From Planctomycetales bacterium 71-10 (GTDB lineage: Bacteria > Planctomycetota > Planctomycetia > Isosphaerales > Isosphaeraceae): DNA of 64,000 nucleotides. Where the stretch lies: NCBI GenBank assembly GCA_001898385.1, contig MKTT01000100.1, forward strand, positions 1 through 64,000, given 5' to 3'. How positions within the stretch are numbered: the first letter of the stretch is position 1; every line of letters begins with the position of its first letter. The translations under genes and the position numbers were made by a program. The notes under the pieces are model-generated. The model had not been told where the DNA came from. It searched no databases and saw only the letters and a program-made list of their open reading frames with translations. Shown here piece by piece: positions 1 through 8,790 of this stretch.

Positions 1-973
1 GCAGGCAGGGGCGGGCGACGTCCAGCAGCAGGTCGAACCGGTCGGCCGGGACGGCCAGCGTCGCCCGGCCCTGCCCCGTGCGGTCGTTCTTGTACGCGAC
101 GAGGACCGTCAGCCGCCCCGCGGCGACGCGGTGATACCGCAGCTCCTCGATCAGCCGTTCGAGGTTGCGCACCAACCAGGCGTAGAGGATCCTCGGGTCC
201 GTCGTCGCCCCCCCCAGGCTCCCCCCGCGGGAGAGCGTCTTGTGCGCCGGCCGGCGCTCGTGGATGGGCTGCACCGGGGTCCCGTTGATCTCCCACCAGA
301 GCGCCTCGCCCGAGGCCGTCAGCAGCCGACGCACCAGCGCCCGGTCGGCGCGGGCCAGGTGGAGGCAGGTGGTGATCCCCCAGGCCGCCAGCCGCGCCGC
401 CCGGCGGCCGGCGATCCCGGCGATCTCGGTCACGGGGAGGCCGTCCAGCAGCTCCTCCTCGTCGGCCGCCGTCAGGACCGCGCGGGCGCCCGCGGGCTTG
501 GAGGCGTCGGCCGCCAGCTTCGCCAGCGTCCGCGTCCGCGCGATCCCCACCGTCGCCGGCACCCCCACGCGGTCCCGGATCCGATCCCGCAGCCCCCGCG
601 CCAGGCCCGCGAACGTCTCGCCCCGGCCCCGCTCCGCCCGGAAGTAGAACTCGTCGATCGAGTAATACTCCACCCGTCGCGACGCCTCGCGCACCGCCTC
701 AAGCATCATCAGGCTGAGCGCGTGATACCACCGGAAGTCGCGCTTGACGTAGATCCCGTCCGGGCACTTCGCCATCGCGTCCCAGATCGGCTCGCCGGTC
801 TTCACCCCCTCGCGCTTCATCTCGTAACTCTTGGCGATGACGCACGCCCCCTGGTTCCCCAGCACGCCCACCGGCTTGCCTTCCAGGAAGCGATCGCGCA
901 CCCGCTCCGCGGACACATAGAAGCAGTCCGCGTCGAGGTGCCCCACCGCCATCGTCGCCACGCCGGGATTCAT
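1..973 (-). CDS. Y-family DNA polymerase (DinB/UmuC/ImpB type), 3' end outside window
   Basis: The frame is open from the window edge to an ATG at 973, giving 324 visible residues of a translesion polymerase that copies past damaged bases. The N-terminus reads GHLDADCFYVSAER, the usual first catalytic aspartate and steric-gate region. Near residue 105 there is YYSIDEFYFRAE, the SxDE motif that supplies the other catalytic acids. A helix-hairpin-helix-like stretch (VTEIAGIAGRRAARLAAWGI) follows, then the start of the little-finger domain. In-frame ATG codons also lie at 985 and 952; 973 is a compromise. The C-terminus is missing, so DinB cannot be separated from the ImpB/UmuC branch. Family assignment is firm, subfamily is not. 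Confidence 0.88.
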   Translation of the reverse strand, partial: MNPGVATMAVGHLDADCFYVSAERVRDRFLEGKPVGVLGNQGACVIAKSYEMKREGVKTGEPIWDAMAKCPDGIYVKRDFRWYHALSLMMLEAVREASRRVEYYSIDEFYFRAERGRGETFAGLARGLRDRIRDRVGVPATVGIARTRTLAKLAADASKPAGARAVLTAADEEELLDGLPVTEIAGIAGRRAARLAAWGITTCLHLARADRALVRRLLTASGEALWWEINGTPVQPIHERRPAHKTLSRGGSLGGATTDPRILYAWLVRNLERLIEELRYHRVAAGRLTVLVAYKNDRTGQGRATLAVPADRFDLLLDVARPCL

Positions 974-1307
974 GTACGAAAACATAGTTTGCACGCCTGG
1001 ACAGGTCAAGCGAGGAGCCCCGCCGGGGCGTCGAAATCCCCGCACGCTCGCGGCGAGGCCGGGAGGATCTCGCCCAATCCGCCGGAATCCTGAAATCCCG
1101 ACGCCTCGGCCGCGGACCCTATCCGATGGACCGTGGTTCTTTGACAACCCGCAGGGCTTCAACAGGCGGCGAAAGCCTGTATCCAGGCCCTCGCCGCGGC
1201 GGGTGAGAGTCGCAGGGGCGCGGAGGTGAGGATAAGCGACGCCTCAAACCGTCCGGCAGGTGCCGAAAACGCCGATCGTCCCGGAGTTCGAGGCGGCCTG
1301 CGATGAC
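974..1307. other. Intergenic, upstream of the polymerase gene
   Basis: No convincing gene on either strand. This should hold the promoter of the minus-strand polymerase, but no clear sigma-70 boxes were found. Confidence 0.4.
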
Positions 1308-1496
1308 GACGGTCTTCCCCCCTCGCGGGGGAAGACAGACCGCGAAGCGGTCAGATGAGGGGGACGCGAAGCACGCGGCCCGTGGGGATCCGATGCCCCG
1401 CCCGAACGGGCCGTCGCGAATCCCGACGGCCGTCGCGCGTCGTCCCCCTCATCCGGCCCTTCGGGCTACCTTCCCCCGCGAGGAGGGAAGGCCGTC
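1308..1496. repeat. Palindromic element with ~57-bp imperfect inverted ends (MITE/REP-like)
   Basis: The left arm (1308-1366) and the reverse complement of the right arm (1441-1496) align along nearly their whole length: GACGGtCTTCCc..CTCGCGGGGGAAG at the outside and GATGAGGGGGACG at the inside, with mismatches in the middle. Each arm holds a smaller hairpin of its own. The 74-bp centre has no coding potential. Non-coding elements of this build are usually dispersed through genomes; no second copy was noticed in this window, so mobility or copy number is inferred only. Confidence 0.65.
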
Positions 1497-1676
1497 AGGA
1501 TGGCCCTCCCAAACTCCGGGACGATCAGGAAAACGCGGACGATGGATTCGAAAACGACGATCGAAGCCAAACTCCAAACGACGATAAAATCCAATGACCA
1601 AACAACTTGCGACACAAAAACGAGAACGCGTCTTCCCACGAAGGGACCCAATCGATCCCAGCGTCGTCGGGGCCGG

Positions 1677-2558
1677 TCAGAGCCGGAAATCGTCGACGGC
1701 GCGGCGCAGGGCGCGGACGAACTCCGGCGTCGTCCCGCAGCAGCCGCCGACGAAGGCCGCGCCGGCCTCGACGAGGGCGGGGAGGAACGCGGCGAACTCG
1801 TCGGGCGTCGTGGAGTAGACGGCCCGGCCGTCGACGATCGTCGGCAGGCCGGCGTTGGGCTTGATCCAGACGTTGTCCCGATGGACGGCGTACAGCCGGC
1901 GGCAGATCGCCACGAACTCGGCGGGCCCCGCGCCGCAGTTGGCGCCGACGGCGTCGACGCCCTCCTCGGCCATCGCGCGGGCGACGTCCTCGGGCGACGA
2001 CCCGTCGGGCGTCCGGGGCTCGCCCTTCGACGTATCGAAATAGAAGGAGGCGACGACGGAAAGATCGAGATCGTGCATCACAGAGGCGGCCAGGCGGGCC
2101 TCGCCGACGTGGCAGAACGTCTCCAGGACGATCGCCTCGACGCCGCCCTCGGCCAGGGCCTCCGCCTGGAGGGCGTAGGCGTCCCGCGCCCGCCGCGCGG
2201 CGTCCGGCGATCCGGAATCCAGCTCGCGGCCGAGCCCCGCCGGGCCGATCGAGCCGAAGACCTTCACCCGCCGCGGGGCTGCCTCGCGCGAGAGACGCGC
2301 CCCTTTCTCGTTGATCCGCCGGGCCCGGTCGGCCAGGCCGAACCGGGCGAGGGCGATCGGGTTGGCCTGGAAGGTGTTGGTGAGGATGATCTCCGCGCCG
2401 GCCTCGACGTAAGAGCGGGCGACGGCCAGGACGTCGTCGGGCCGCGACAGGTTCCAGGCGTCGGCCGACTCGCCGAGGGCCAGGCCGCGGCGTTGCAGCT
2501 CGGTCCCCCAGCCGCCGTCGAGGATGGACGTCGGCCGCAGGTCGCGGAGGCGGGTCAT
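1677..2558 (-). CDS. Homocysteine S-methyltransferase family protein
   Basis: A 293-residue protein of the Pfam homocysteine S-methyltransferase family (BHMT/MetH N-domain/MmuM fold), which moves a methyl group to homocysteine using a zinc-activated thiol. Supporting motifs are ILDGGWGTELQRRG near the start, LTNTFQAN around residue 60, GANCGAGP around 205 and GGCCGTTPEFVRAL near the C-terminus; the Cys of GANCG and the CC pair are the expected zinc ligands. The length fits a stand-alone enzyme. Its ATG (2556-2558) overlaps the TGA of the upstream membrane-protein gene, so the two are probably translationally coupled. The methyl donor cannot be read from sequence: betaine, S-methylmethionine or another donor are all possible. 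Confidence 0.88.
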   Translation of the reverse strand: MTRLRDLRPTSILDGGWGTELQRRGLALGESADAWNLSRPDDVLAVARSYVEAGAEIILTNTFQANPIALARFGLADRARRINEKGARLSREAAPRRVKVFGSIGPAGLGRELDSGSPDAARRARDAYALQAEALAEGGVEAIVLETFCHVGEARLAASVMHDLDLSVVASFYFDTSKGEPRTPDGSSPEDVARAMAEEGVDAVGANCGAGPAEFVAICRRLYAVHRDNVWIKPNAGLPTIVDGRAVYSTTPDEFAAFLPALVEAGAAFVGGCCGTTPEFVRALRRAVDDFRL

Positions 2559-2938
2559 GGGACGAGGTACGCGACGACCGCCGAGACCGCCGCGATCGCG
2601 ATCGAACTTCCGATGATCCGCCAGGAGGTCCGGCGGTCCAGCTCGTGCGACTCCTCGTCCTCGATCCGCTCGGTCCGGCCGGCCGTCTCGCCGAAGCCGG
2701 CGACGCCGCCCAGGCCGTAGTTCACGCAGAAGTTCCGCCGGGCCTGGAGGAACCCCAGCGCCGCCATCAGCGCCGGGCCGCCGACCCAGAGCCGGAGCGG
2801 CCGGGGCGAGCCCGCCCAGACGAAGTAGCCCCAGAGGGCCACCGCGCCGACGAGCCCCGCCCAGCCGACGATCCATCGCAGCCGGACCTCGGCACCGCCG
2901 ATGTTGCAGACGCCGGGGACGTACTCGGTCGCGGTCAT
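2555..2938 (-). CDS. Small membrane protein of unknown function, ~3 TM segments
   Basis: A 127-residue protein with a short cytosolic start (MTATEYVPGVCNIGGAEVRLR), hydrophobic segments at about 24-43, 49-66 and 106-127, and a charged acidic/basic linker (RTERIEDEESHELDRR) before the last one. Two cysteines flank the first pair of helices (VCNIGG and NFCVNYG). The VCNIG(G/P)AE start is familiar from unnamed small membrane proteins in several phyla, but I know of no assigned function. The start at 2938 overlaps the stop of the preceding gene by four bases, and its own stop overlaps the next start, so it sits inside a coupled three-gene unit. A longer open frame continues upstream but has shadow composition and is rejected. 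Confidence 0.75.
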   Translation of the reverse strand: MTATEYVPGVCNIGGAEVRLRWIVGWAGLVGAVALWGYFVWAGSPRPLRLWVGGPALMAALGFLQARRNFCVNYGLGGVAGFGETAGRTERIEDEESHELDRRTSWRIIGSSIAIAAVSAVVAYLVP

Positions 2939-5900
2939 GGGGCCGCCTTCGCTTCGAGCTTCGGATCCAGTTCGAGCTTCAGGTCCTTGAACCGGACCTC
3001 GGTCGCCCCGCCCGAATGGAGCTGGAGGCCGAAGATCCCCCGGCGCGAGACCTTGGGGTCGTCCAGGACGACGGCCGGCTGGCCGTTGATGAACGTGCGG
3101 ATCGAGGGGCCGACGGCGACGATCTCGTAGTCGTTCCACTCGCCGAGGCGGACGTGCTCCTCGGCCGACTTCGGCCAGAGGAGGCCGCGGCCGTTCTCCT
3201 CGTATAACTTGCCCCACCAGTCGGCGCCGACGTCGGCCTGGGGGCCCTTCATCTCGCCGTCCGGCAGGGCCTCGCTGTGGAACTGCACGCCGCTGTTCCC
3301 CTCGTTGCGGACCAGCTTCACCTTGAGGGTCAGCCGGAAGTCGCCGACGCTCATCTCGCTCTTGAGGAACGAGTTGTGGGCCAGGCCCGGCGTCTGGCCG
3401 ACGATCTCGCCGTCCTCGACCTTCCACAGCCCCGGCTCGCCCACCCAGCCGGACAGGTCCTTGCCGTTGAAGAAGCCGGCGACGTTCTCCGGCGTGGCCA
3501 GGAGCGCCGCCTGCGCCGGGCTGGCGAGGTAGGCGACCAGCGAGCGGACCTCGAAGTCGGACAGCGGCGTCAGCAGGTCGTCGGGCATCATGGAAAGCTC
3601 GCTGGGACGGCTCTCGTCGATGTCGCCCCGGGGGATCACCAGCAGCTCGTTGGCGGTCTGCAAGGTGACGGCGTCCTTGTCCTCGGACTTGACCAGGCCG
3701 GTGAGGACCCGGCCGTCGGACGTCGCGACGACGTGCGCCAGGTAGTCCTTGCCGATCAGGGCCGAGGGGTCCAGGACGTTCGCCAGGACGTATTCCCGGT
3801 CGGCGCGGTTGGAGCCGGTCAGGTCGGGGCCGATGTTCGCGCCGACGCCGAACAGCGTGTGGCACTGCTGGCAGGTCCGGGCGAAGACGGCGCGGCCCAG
3901 CTCGACGTCGGGCTTCTTCGCGTAGCCGGCGGTCAGGATCTTGCGGTACTTCTCGATGAGCTGGGCCTTGTCGGCCGTGGTCTCGCGGGCCGCCCCCCAG
4001 ACCTTGCCGATGAGGGCGTCGACCTCGGCGTCCTTGTGGTTGCGGATCTGGCGCACGAGGTCGGCCGACAGGTCCTTCGACGCCACCTGGCCCGCCTCGA
4101 CCGCCGCGAGCAGGGCCTTGGAAGACGTCGCCCGCGCGGCGAGCGTGTTCAGGGCGTCGCGGCGCTCCTCCGGGGCGAGGGTCGGGTAGAGGGCCAGGAC
4201 GGCCGGCGCGGTCTCGGGGTCGTCGTAGGCGGCGAGGGCCCGCAGAGCCGGGGCCCGCAACGCCGGCTCGGAGAGCAGGCCGCGGAGCACCGGGGCGAGG
4301 CCCGGGTCGCGGGCCTTCAGCAGCGAGGCGAGGGCGTCGGCCCGCGCGGCCATGGGCAGGTCGGCCTGGGCCAACACCTTGCGGAGGAAGTCCAGGGCCA
4401 GGGGGTCGCCGAAGGTCGCGGCGAGCCGCGTCGCCTGGCCGCCGACGTCCAGGTCGCCGCCGTCCCGGAGCTTCTTGTACACCGCCGGCCAGTTCGCGGG
4501 CATGTCGACCGTCCGACGGCCCTGGAGCGACTGGTTGAAGGCCCGCAGGATCGTGAGCCGGTCGGCGTCCGAACCCGCCTGGTCGATCGCCGCGACGAGC
4601 CGTTCGAGCGACTCGGGCGTCCCCAGCGCGGCGATGCGGCGGACGGAGTTGATGAGGACGCCGGGGAGCTTCGCCGCCGAGGCCAGCTCCAACGCCCACT
4701 GCGGCGAGTCGGCGGCGACGGGCTCCAGCGCGTACCAGACCATGAACGGCAGGTTGTGGTCGTTGGCGTCCTCCGCATGGCGGACCAGACCTTCGAGGAT
4801 CGGCTTGCGGGCCGCGAGCGGCAGCCGCTGGCAGCCCGAGGCCAGGCCGAGCCGGACCACCGGCGAGGGGTCCGACGTCGCCAGCTTCGCGAAGAAGGCC
4901 AGGACGGTCGGCGACGGCGCGCCGGACTCGCACGCCAGCCGCACCGCCCAGGCCCGGGCGGCGACGTCGGCCGAGGTCAGGGCCTTCAACGTCAGGGCCT
5001 CGTCCAGCCCGCCGGCGGCGTACAGCGCCCAGAGGGCGTTGAGCCGCAGCTTGGCGTCGGGCCCGTCGAACGCCTTCGACGCCAGCGCGGCGACGAGCTT
5101 CGCCTTCGCCTCGCCGTCCATCGAGGCGGCCCGCTCCTGGAGGATCCGACGGGCGTGGCGGACCTGCCAGTCGTTGGGATGGCCCAGCAGCGCGACGAGG
5201 TCGTCGACCGTCGCCGCCTTCGGGTCGATCGCCCGAGCGGGGCCGATCTCGGGGCCGTGGCTCACGACGAAGATCCGGCCGTTGGTCCGGTCGTGGGCGG
5301 CGGGGTCGGTCAGGTGGCACTGGTTCTCGTCGTACCAGTCGATCATGTACATCTGGCCGTCCGGCCCGGTCTTCAGGCTGATGATCTGGGACCAGCGGTC
5401 GTTGGCCTTCAGGAAGTCGGGCCCGTGGCGGCCGACGAACCCCGAGCCGGCCGGCATGAGCAGGTCGCGGTTCAGCCGGGCGCCGTGGATGTTGTTCATC
5501 AGGATCGAGCCGACGTACTCCTTCGGCCAGGCGTCGCCCTGGTAGATCAGCGCCCCGGCGTGCGCGTGGCCGCCGCCGGCGAGGTCCGAGCGGCCGTTGC
5601 CGCCGTGGGGGTTGCCGCCCAGGTAGTGGCGGTGGTCGGCGATCGTCTTGATGAGGTCGTAGCTGTACGGGTTGAAGTCGCTCCCCGCCTGCCGCTCGTA
5701 CCGCGCCCCCTGGATCACCTGGTAGAGGTGGGGGATGACGCACGAGGTCAGGAAGGCCCGGCCGTCGGCGTCGAAGTCGACGCCCCACGGGTTGCTGGTG
5801 CCGTGGGCGAAGACCTCGAAGACGTGCCGCGTGGGGTGGTAGCGCCAGATGCCGCCGTTGATGGGGAGGCGATCGGCGTCGGGCGTCCCGGGCTTGCCGA

Positions 5901-6999
5901 CGCGCGAGTGGGTGAAGACGCCGTGGCAGCCGTAGAGCCAGCCGTCGGGTCCCCAGTTGAACGAGTTGAGCGTCTCGTGTGTGTCCTGGTAGCCCCAGCC
6001 GTCCAGCAGGACCACGGGCGGGCCGTCGGGCGCGTCGTCGCCGTCCTTGTCGGGGATGAACAGGAAGTGCGGGGCGGCCCCGACCCAGACGCCACCGAAA
6101 CCGACCTCGATGCCGCTGGCGAGGTTCAGCTTCTCGCAGAAGACCTTCCGCTTATCGAACTTGCCGTCGCCGTTGGAGTCCTCAAAGATCAGGATGCGGT
6201 CCTTCCCCTGCCCCTCGGGCTGGCGGATCGGATAGGTGTAGGACTCGACCACCCAGAGCCGGCCGCGATCGTCGATGGTGAAGGCGATCGGCTGGACGAC
6301 GTCGGGCTCGCCGGCGTAGAGCGTGACCTTGAACCCGGGCGGGGCCTCCATCGCCCTCGCCGCCTCCTCGGGGGGGAGCCCGGCGTTCATGAAGGCGTCC
6401 GGCGACGGCAGCCCGGCGCGGACCTCGCCGGCGGGCTTCGAATCCCAGAGCGTGAAGCCGTCGAAGTTGATGTGCCCCCAGCCGTTGGAATCGTCGTCGA
6501 CGAGCCGGAGGAAGACGTCCCGGCCGACGTAAGGCGTGAGGTCGGCGACGACCGGCTTCAGGTCTTCGACGCCGTCGCCCGCGGCGCGATAGATCACCTT
6601 CGAGTCGTCGGCCGTCACGATCTCCAGTCGGGTCGACTCGCCGGCGCCGGCGCCGATCAGGAAGCGGGCGAACGGCTTCGTCAGCGCGAACCGGGCCGAG
6701 GAGAGCGTCCCCCGGGGGGCGTCGCCGCCGCGCTCGTACGAGCCGACCCAGAACCGGCCCTCGTGCCCGCTCTTCATGTCGCCCCGCCGTGCGGCGACGG
6801 CGTCGCCCTCGACGGGCTGGCCCCGGAACGCGTCGCCCTGGGCGATCCAGTCGCGGAGGTCGCCGGTTTCGAAGTCCAGGTTGAGCGCGCGGCCGGTCGA
6901 ATCGGTCGGCCGATAGCCCTCCTCGCCGCGGGCCGGTCCCACGACGGCGAACGGGCACAGGGCCGCCAACAGGAGGATGAGGTTTCGGGGCGGGCGCAT
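2935..6999 (-). CDS. Secreted PVC-type dehydrogenase/HEAT/cytochrome c protein with C-terminal DUF1080
   Basis: A 1354-residue exported protein. Residues 1-26 are a signal peptide (NLILLLAALCPFAVVGPARG). Residues ~30-190 look like a carbohydrate-binding-type beta-sandwich (LNLDFETGDLRDWIAQG). From ~215 to 600 there is the PVC 'membrane-bound dehydrogenase' beta-propeller (PPGFKVTLYAGEPDVVQPIA, DDRGRLWVVESYTYP). Residues ~600-1000 are HEAT-like alpha repeats. At ~1043 lies the heme c site CQQCH, with ELSMMPDDLL supplying a likely axial Met. Residues ~1175-1354 form a DUF1080 (3-keto-disaccharide hydrolase/LamG-like) domain starting FFNGKDLSGW. This architecture is common in planctomycetes and verrucomicrobia and is thought to act in periplasmic sugar oxidation; the substrate is unknown. 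It leads the three-gene coupled unit. Confidence 0.9.
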   Translation of the reverse strand: MRPPRNLILLLAALCPFAVVGPARGEEGYRPTDSTGRALNLDFETGDLRDWIAQGDAFRGQPVEGDAVAARRGDMKSGHEGRFWVGSYERGGDAPRGTLSSARFALTKPFARFLIGAGAGESTRLEIVTADDSKVIYRAAGDGVEDLKPVVADLTPYVGRDVFLRLVDDDSNGWGHINFDGFTLWDSKPAGEVRAGLPSPDAFMNAGLPPEEAARAMEAPPGFKVTLYAGEPDVVQPIAFTIDDRGRLWVVESYTYPIRQPEGQGKDRILIFEDSNGDGKFDKRKVFCEKLNLASGIEVGFGGVWVGAAPHFLFIPDKDGDDAPDGPPVVLLDGWGYQDTHETLNSFNWGPDGWLYGCHGVFTHSRVGKPGTPDADRLPINGGIWRYHPTRHVFEVFAHGTSNPWGVDFDADGRAFLTSCVIPHLYQVIQGARYERQAGSDFNPYSYDLIKTIADHRHYLGGNPHGGNGRSDLAGGGHAHAGALIYQGDAWPKEYVGSILMNNIHGARLNRDLLMPAGSGFVGRHGPDFLKANDRWSQIISLKTGPDGQMYMIDWYDENQCHLTDPAAHDRTNGRIFVVSHGPEIGPARAIDPKAATVDDLVALLGHPNDWQVRHARRILQERAASMDGEAKAKLVAALASKAFDGPDAKLRLNALWALYAAGGLDEALTLKALTSADVAARAWAVRLACESGAPSPTVLAFFAKLATSDPSPVVRLGLASGCQRLPLAARKPILEGLVRHAEDANDHNLPFMVWYALEPVAADSPQWALELASAAKLPGVLINSVRRIAALGTPESLERLVAAIDQAGSDADRLTILRAFNQSLQGRRTVDMPANWPAVYKKLRDGGDLDVGGQATRLAATFGDPLALDFLRKVLAQADLPMAARADALASLLKARDPGLAPVLRGLLSEPALRAPALRALAAYDDPETAPAVLALYPTLAPEERRDALNTLAARATSSKALLAAVEAGQVASKDLSADLVRQIRNHKDAEVDALIGKVWGAARETTADKAQLIEKYRKILTAGYAKKPDVELGRAVFARTCQQCHTLFGVGANIGPDLTGSNRADREYVLANVLDPSALIGKDYLAHVVATSDGRVLTGLVKSEDKDAVTLQTANELLVIPRGDIDESRPSELSMMPDDLLTPLSDFEVRSLVAYLASPAQAALLATPENVAGFFNGKDLSGWVGEPGLWKVEDGEIVGQTPGLAHNSFLKSEMSVGDFRLTLKVKLVRNEGNSGVQFHSEALPDGEMKGPQADVGADWWGKLYEENGRGLLWPKSAEEHVRLGEWNDYEIVAVGPSIRTFINGQPAVVLDDPKVSRRGIFGLQLHSGGATEVRFKDLKLELDPKLEAKAAP

Positions 7000-7245
7000 G
7001 GTCGACCTCGACTCGCCGGAGAGTATGGGGGCCGAGGCCCCGGGCCTGGGTGGTGGACGTCCTTACCCAAGATGGTCGAGCGACGCATGCGACGCAAGGG
7101 CCTCTCCCTCGACGTCGCCGCGAGTCGCCCCCCGCATTCGCCTTGGCGACCCCGGGGCTCCCGGCTACACTCCCCGGCGATCGGGCCCGGCGGGCCGCGA
7201 GGTCGGGCACGGATGGCATGCAAGCTCCTAAGGAAGGGTCGAGAC

Positions 7246-8028
7246 ATGATCACGGCGACGAGAATCACCCGCGCCCTGGGCGTCCTCGGGGTGGTCGGTT
7301 TCCTGGCCCACGCGACGACGTCCCTCACGACGTCCGGCGCCTCCTATCAGGAGCCCGGCGCGGCCTCGGCCGTCGACGCCGCCCCGCTCCCCGACGCTCC
7401 GGAGCCGCTCAAGGCCCTCCCCCCCGCCCCGGAAGAGCCGGCGCTCGACCTGGCCGACCTCCCGGCCGCGGCCCCCGCCCCCGCACCGAAGGCGGAGGCC
7501 CCCCCGGAGGTCAAGGATGAGGCCCCGCCGACCGCCGCCCCCGCCCCGATCCCGGCCGAGGACCCGAACCCGCTCCCCCCGGCGCGCGAGCTGACCTCGA
7601 AGCCGCTCCCCGCGGTCCCGCCCGCCCCCGAGGCCGACGACGACCGCCCCACGCCGAAGCCTTCCCGCCGCGCCGCGACGCCCCGCGCCGAGTCGGCCGA
7701 CGACCCCGACGCCCACGCCCGGAGCTTCGTGGAGCGCAACCGCCGCGAGGCCGAGGAGCAGCTCAAGGCGCTCCGCGACGAGGCCGCCCAGCTCAAGGGC
7801 CGGCTCGCCCGCGTCGAGGCCGGCATCCGCCGCTGGGAGGCCCTGGCCGCCGCCATGAACCAGGGCGCCCAGGACAGGGCGGCGGTCGCGACCGGCGAAG
7901 ACTCCCGATTCTTCCGCTCGCGCGGCCCCGTCCAGTACGGCGTGCCGGTCCCGGCCCCCGGCGGGGTCATCATCCAGTCCCAGCCCGTCACCCGCTCCGA
8001 CTTCGTCCCCGTCCCCGGACCCCGCTGA
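7246..8028 (+). CDS. Secreted Pro/Ala-rich protein with C-terminal coiled coil, function unknown
   Basis: A 260-residue protein. Residues 1-33 look like a signal peptide (TRALGVLGVVGFLAHATTSL). Residues ~35-150 are extremely rich in Pro, Ala and Glu (PAPAPKAEAPPEVKDEAPP), probably an extended periplasmic spacer. Residues ~160-210 form a charged heptad-like helix (SFVERNRREAEEQLKALRDE), followed by a Gly/Pro-rich tail. The start at 7246 is chosen because AAGGAAGGG lies about 8 bases upstream; another in-frame ATG at 7216 has no such site. The downstream transporter genes converge on it. I do not recognise a family. A cell-envelope linker is a reasonable inference from composition only. Confidence 0.72.
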   Translation: MITATRITRALGVLGVVGFLAHATTSLTTSGASYQEPGAASAVDAAPLPDAPEPLKALPPAPEEPALDLADLPAAAPAPAPKAEAPPEVKDEAPPTAAPAPIPAEDPNPLPPARELTSKPLPAVPPAPEADDDRPTPKPSRRAATPRAESADDPDAHARSFVERNRREAEEQLKALRDEAAQLKGRLARVEAGIRRWEALAAAMNQGAQDRAAVATGEDSRFFRSRGPVQYGVPVPAPGGVIIQSQPVTRSDFVPVPGPR

Positions 8029-8043
8029 GTCCCTGCACGAAGG

Positions 8044-8790
8044 TCACGCGGCCTGGACTTCCGACAGGAGGCTCCGGGTCGCGTCGTGCGCCGGGGCGTC
8101 GAAGATGCGATCGGGCGGCCCGGACTCGACGATCAGCCCTTCGCCGAAGACGTGGACGATCGTGGCCACCTTTCGCGCGAACCCCATCGCGTGCGTCACG
8201 ACGATCATCGTCTGGCCGTCGCGGGCCAGGTCAGTCATCACGCCCAGCACCTCGGCCGTCATCTTCGGGTCGAGCGCGCTGGTGGGCTCGTCGAACAGCA
8301 TGACCTCCGGGCCCATCGCCAGCGCCCGGGCGATCGCCACCCGCTGCTGCTGGCCGCCGGACAGCTCGCGCGGCCGGGCGTCGAGCCGGTGGAGCATCCC
8401 CACGCGGTCGAGCAACCCGCGGGCGCGCTCGACCGCCTCGTCCCGCCCCATCCCCAGGACGTGGACCGGGGCCTCGATCACGTTCTGCAACACCGTCTGG
8501 TGGACGAACAGGTTGAAGCCCTGGAAGACCATCCCCATTCGCCGGCAGGCCCGCCGGGCGGCCTTCGCGTGCTCGCGGGGCGACTGGCCGGCGTCCAGCA
8601 CGGCGTCGCCGATCGCGACCCGGCCCCCCTGGAAGCGCTCCAGGCCGTTCAGGCAGCGCAGGAACGTGCTCTTGCCGCTCCCCGACGGCCCGATCAGGCA
8701 CGCGACCTCGCCGCGGCCGACGCTCAGGTCCACGCCGCGCAGGACCTCGACGGCCCCGAACCGCTTCACCAGCCCCTCGACCTCGATCAT
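8044..8790 (-). CDS. Polar amino-acid ABC transporter ATP-binding protein (GlnQ/HisP type)
   Basis: A 248-residue ATPase. Walker A is GPSGSGKST (34-42), the Q-loop is MVFQGFNLF, the signature is LSGGQQQRVAIARAL, Walker B/D-loop is VMLFDEPTSALDP, and the switch His lies in VVTHAMGFARKV. The wording of these motifs is that of the polar amino-acid family (GlnQ, HisP, ArtP). It energises uptake through the permease encoded immediately upstream: the ATG overlaps that gene's TGA by four bases, so the two proteins should be made in fixed proportion. The substrate is not readable from the ATPase. Confidence 0.95.
   Translation of the reverse strand: MIEVEGLVKRFGAVEVLRGVDLSVGRGEVACLIGPSGSGKSTFLRCLNGLERFQGGRVAIGDAVLDAGQSPREHAKAARRACRRMGMVFQGFNLFVHQTVLQNVIEAPVHVLGMGRDEAVERARGLLDRVGMLHRLDARPRELSGGQQQRVAIARALAMGPEVMLFDEPTSALDPKMTAEVLGVMTDLARDGQTMIVVTHAMGFARKVATIVHVFGEGLIVESGPPDRIFDAPAHDATRSLLSEVQAA

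Noticed and set aside
2939..5788. Upstream extension of the small membrane-protein frame
   Set aside because: Overlaps the cytochrome gene in another frame, with Arg/Pro-rich shadow composition; the ATGA overlap at 2936-2939 marks the true start.
3277..7215. Long plus-strand open frame opposite the cytochrome/DUF1080 gene
   Set aside because: Shadow composition and no ribosome site; only its end, from 7246, is a real gene.
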